A model generated the notes under the pieces. The model searched no databases and was not told the origin of the DNA. It worked only from the letters and a program-made list of their open reading frames with translations. Shown piece after piece: positions 60,836-64,000 of a stretch of DNA of 64,000 bases. The stretch spans positions 77,939,163-78,003,162 of the forward strand of contig CM054177.1 of assembly GCA_028829895.1 (NCBI GenBank), written 5' to 3'. A program made the position numbers and the translations under genes. The stretch comes from Sinotaia quadrata. Taxonomy: Eukaryota > Mollusca > Gastropoda > Architaenioglossa > Viviparidae. Position 1 is the first letter of the stretch, and every line of letters starts with the position of its first letter.

Positions 60836-61621
60836 CAGGGGTCTCCAAACTTTTCAGCCCAAGGGCCACATTAACTATCAAACAGCAGTTCAGGGGCCGA
60901 CTACACACTCAAGGTCCAAATAAAAAAGAATCAAAACATGGATGTTGTTTTTAATTATTTATTTAATATTATTTCATTCAGTTATTATTTAATAACACAT
61001 TGATACACTACACATGAACACCTGTATTAGTGGGAATGGTGAAATTGTTTCCTGGATACCAAAATAGCAGACATTTCTGGCTTTAGATTTGATGTCCATA
61101 ACATCAACAGTGACCTGAGATTATCATCGGACAAGTTTTTTCTCAAATTGTTCTTCACGTATTTTCATTCTTGAAAATGTTCACACAGGTATGTTGTTCC
61201 AAAGATTGAAAGGTACCTTGATGCAAAGGTTTTGACATTAGGAAAGTCTTCCTTGGGCAAAAACTGGTAAAAACCCATCAGTCCTTCTTTGAACTTGTCC
61301 TTAAGGAGGTCATTTGCTTGCAACTCAATGGCTTTGTCTAATAGTCACGGTTGACTGCTCGTATACTATAGACTTGGTGGACTGGATACTAAGAATATGT
61401 CAGACTTATGTAACAATCAGTGACCCATATCAATAATGCTCCTTTATTCCGAATCTGGGTCAGAGTTGTTTGTTCCCTCTCAACTCTCAGAGATTAGAGA
61501 TAGAAAAATTTAGCGGCAGCTGATCTTGGCAGGATACACGTAAATTTCCGTAATTTTTTTCCATAGACAAAAAGGTCTCATGCCACCCGCGTGCCCTAGT
61601 TTGGAGACCCCTTCACTAAAC
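60828..61621 (-). mobile_element. hAT element with transposase remnant and perfect 8-bp duplication
   Basis: The element is 60836-61613 (778 bp). The left end is CAGGGGTCTCCAAACT; the right end, read on the other strand, is the same but for the last base. CACTAAAC flanks it on both sides (60828-60835 and 61614-61621). On the minus strand about 61080-61340 encodes a hAT C-terminal segment, IELQANDLLKDKFKEG, then YLSIFGTTYLCEHFQE, one in-frame TGA, and NLSDDNLRSLLML. These match the dimerisation region near the transposase C-terminus. The N-terminal and DDE parts are missing, so the copy arose by internal deletion. Confidence 0.92.
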
Positions 61622-61790
61622 TAAAAGACAGAGCCAGCAGATAATAAAGTATTTTCCTCCTATATGATTTTATACTAAATCAACACACAGAGCTAACAAA
61701 TAGAAAAATATTTTTCCTGTATATGATTTTACACTAAACCAACACAGCCAGCAGATGGAAAAATATTTTCCCACTATACGATTGTACCCC
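61622..61790. repeat. ~48-bp minisatellite, right part
   Basis: Three further copies of the unit seen at 60560-60835 (ACAGAGCCAGCAGATAATAA and related). Confidence 0.9.
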
Positions 61791-62742
61791 ATAACAATTT
61801 CAGAAAGAAAACTCAGAATACTCTAGTGTATAGTCAAAACAGAAAGAAATAACAAATCTCATTTAATTTATTTTGATTGGTTGAACAAAACTAAATCTGT
61901 GTTGTAAACTGACCAACAGATATTCCACATGTCCTCAGTAGTTGATGATGGTAAGAAGAAGTAATTATCACTAGATCTTAAAATAGAACAAAGAAATTAG
62001 ATCTCTTTTACTTTAGTTTGGTTGATTGAAGAAAAATATTTGCTTCCAGTGTATGTGTGTTTGTGTATACATGTGAGAGAGAAAGAGAGGTGTTGTTTAT
62101 CAGTGCAGATGGTAAGGTCACATGAACAGACCCTGATTAAAAAAATAAATACTTAAGTAAAAAGAATATTTGTATATTCTGCAATGGGATTTGTAGTTCA
62201 CAGATACCAGTAATTTATGGATATAATTATAAGTATCACCCTCCTTTCACTCACTATTTTGTCAGCATGAGCTATTTGATAACATTATTTGAATATTTCC
62301 TGTTGAAGAGATTACAAAGTAGCCTTTTGGCAAAACTAAATGTAAACAACTGTTGATAGGGAAGATGTTTAATTATCTTCAGTGTATGATACAGCTGTTA
62401 AAACTCAATTCATGACAATAGTTTAATTTTTCGGGATTTATTTTTCTGTACATTTCATACATCCTGTGAGAAAATGTTTTGCTAAGTCATTACATGTTAT
62501 TTAGAAAGGTCACTTTGTGAAAAATGGTTAGGGAGCGAGAGTTTTTTAATGGAAATTGACTCACACTTGACTTGCACTTGTAATGGTACTCAAGAATTTT
62601 TCTTTCAGCCATTGTAAACTCATATATATTGAAATTTGAATGTCCATACAGCAAATTCATACATTTGAGCCATGATTCAACCTAATTGCAAACAAAGAAC
62701 AAGTTAATAAAGAATTATTTGATCATTTTCTCCCCTTTGCAG
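61791..62742. other. Intron sequence
   Basis: AT-rich, no gene. Ends in the acceptor CCCCTTTGCAG. Confidence 0.65.
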
Positions 62743-62902
62743 TAGTTGGAGTGAGACAGTATCATTCTTCACCAGTGGCAGTGTCCCTTCTCAACCAGAC
62801 CCACCTATGTTGTCTGAACAGTTTGTTTACAGCCTCACAATTTTGTGGATTAAGCGACCAAATGATGAAGAGTTTTATTTGCAAATGGAGGATGAAGCAA
62901 CA
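62743..62902 (+). CDS. FNDC3A: FNDC3 exon: end of FN3-2, start of FN3-3
   Basis: A 160-nt exon, acceptor CCTTTGCAG, donor ACA|GTATGT. After completing a Ser codon it encodes WSETVSFFTSGSVPSQPDPP, the last strand of the second FN3 domain and the linker, then LTILWIKRPNDEEFYLQMED, the start of the third with its core Trp. Vertebrate FNDC3A has the same FSE-V-x-x-x-TSG, linker and LEMEEET order. The loop between Trp and LQMED is shorter than in human. It ends on a codon boundary. Confidence 0.94.
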
Positions 62903-63056
62903 GTATGTATAAGTCTTATACATATTTCACTTGCACACACACACACACACACACACTTCATATTTTATGCTGCATCATTTTACATATGTAATGCATGCAC
63001 ATACTTTACACTCCTGTACAGTGAACACATATAGAAACTTTCCTTTTATTTTTTGG
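62903..63056. other. Intron start with CA microsatellite
   Basis: Contains a (CA)n tract of about 22 bp near 62935. Confidence 0.8.
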
Positions 63057-63140
63057 TTGATGGTGAGTTAAACTGACTGGTTGATTTCATTCAGTAGCGA
63101 AAATGTATGAAATCAACCAGTCAGTTTAACTCACCATCAA
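63057..63140. repeat. 34-bp perfect inverted repeat
   Basis: Arms 63057-63090 and 63107-63140 are exact reverse complements, around a 16-base spacer. The right arm begins a fragment of the dispersed 1.2-kb repeat; the left arm is an inverted extra copy. Confidence 0.96.
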
Positions 63141-63255
63141 GCTAACGGCCGCCTTTCAAGATCTGACTTCTTCTTGCCACTCCAAATTCAAAGTGATTAG
63201 ACATTAGATTTCTCTACAGCAGGTAAACTTTTTAATCTCGGCCCAATGGCACATG
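63107..63255. repeat. Dispersed repeat, fragment C
   Basis: About 150 bp matching 47820-47960 and 32290-32410, with shared words CTCACCATCAAGCTAA, GTGATTAGACA and TTTCTCTACAGC. Same orientation as copies A and B. Confidence 0.85.
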
Positions 63256-63714
63256 ATTTATGTGATTAGCCTGGATCACAGAACAGTATTACATTTTTAT
63301 TATCATAAAATACAATGAACAATTTCAAAAAATGAATAATATAATTTTGACTCAAGTGAGGACCTTTTTTTTTTCATTTCACAGCTTGTCATATTCACTG
63401 TCTTCACAATTCGTTGTGATTTTATTTATCAACTCATTGTCAGATCGGTCATTTTGGTATAATTTCAGCCATTATATGAAAAATACTTATATTTATTTTC
63501 AAGTGAAAACTATAGATACAGGATTTATTTATTATTCTGACAGCTGAGTGCAGTCATGTCAGTTACAATGGCATGTTATGTAATCTTGTCACTTGGCTAT
63601 TATGAGATTTTGAAAAAGTACAAATTAAATGATTATTTTTTTTTAAATAGTAGACTTTATATTAATTTTTTATTGCCCTATTCTAATACAGTGTTTTTAA
63701 TCCATTTACTTTAG
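63256..63714. other. Intron sequence
   Basis: AT-rich, no gene. Confidence 0.6.
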
Positions 63715-63801
63715 GGTCATGGATTCATGTCAGTATATAATGGACCAAACTTATCTTATACTATACGCAACTTAAGGCGAAACACAGAGTACAGATTCAG
63801 G
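63715..63801 (+). CDS. FNDC3A: FNDC3 exon: third FN3 domain, middle part
   Basis: An 87-nt exon in phase 0 at both ends, acceptor TACTTTAG, donor AGG|GTAAGT. It encodes GHGFMSVYNGPNLSYTIRNL and RRNTEYRFR, matching the GYGF-x-x-x-Y-x-G-x-x-L-x-YT-x-x-NLRR-x-T-x-Y-x-F stretch of the third FN3 domain of vertebrate FNDC3A. This is the last exon visible. The gene continues past the window end. Confidence 0.95.
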
Positions 63802-64000
63802 GTAAGTCATTATTACATTTTGCTTATAGATGTGACTCTTGATTTTGCATGCATTTAATAGAGAACACAGTGACTCATGGCTCCTATTTCTTCAAATTTA
63901 AGGTTGTGGTTAATAGGTCTTGGCACATTTAACAGGAGACAAAAATTTTGTCATGCTGAAGATAACATTTTTCATTTTTCAAATCCAAAGGATTCTGTTA
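63802..64000. other. Intron sequence at window end
   Basis: Start of the next FNDC3 intron. No further exon is seen. Confidence 0.8.

Overview
This is eukaryotic, animal-type DNA. It is AT-rich, its coding sequence is split by GT-AG introns of 0.4 to about 19 kb, and most of the window is intron, tandem repeat and transposon remnant. The intron-rich single FNDC3-type gene, a Gmr1-like Ty3/gypsy element and the very dense minisatellites fit a lophotrochozoan, most likely a mollusc. That assignment is inference; no rRNA or mitochondrial marker is present to settle it.

The only host gene I can support runs on the + strand and leaves the window on the right. It is a fibronectin type III domain-containing protein 3 (FNDC3A/B-like) gene. 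Nine exons are well supported (29315-29522, 48831-48955, 50047-50195, 51133-51192, 54082-54223, 59018-59071, 59665-59789, 62743-62902, 63715-63801). A tenth (38477/38509-38680) may be internal or an alternative first exon. A candidate Pro/Gln/His-rich upstream exon lies near 10468-10577. All splice phases agree. The exons encode a Pro/His-rich cytosolic-type N-terminal region, a basic linker, two complete FN3 domains and most of a third. The rest of the FN3 array and the C-terminal membrane anchor expected for the family lie beyond 64000.

Region by region: 1-11.5 kb is a cluster of about a dozen unrelated minisatellites and two long CT microsatellites. Among them is a degraded piggyBac transposase in which two coding segments have themselves become tandem arrays. 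From 11699 to 20024 lies a structurally complete LTR retrotransposon on the - strand: 1546-bp LTRs differing at one base, a 5-bp target duplication, and one 1463-codon gag-pol ORF. Its order is Gag, zinc knuckle, protease, integrase, reverse transcriptase, RNase H. Integrase before reverse transcriptase is the hallmark of the Gmr1-like Ty3/gypsy lineage, and its Gag has a SCAN-like capsid segment. It would sit antisense in an FNDC3 intron if the 10.5-kb exon is real. From 20 to 64 kb are introns carrying three hAT-type elements (two with perfect and one with near-perfect 8-bp target duplications), a further degraded hAT-like remnant, a tRNA-derived SINE, a truncated LINE, two 1.2-kb direct copies plus a fragment of an unclassified dispersed repeat, a 34-bp perfect inverted repeat, and many further minisatellites.

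No RNA gene, CRISPR array or second host gene was found. All coordinates were read by eye and no alignment was run.
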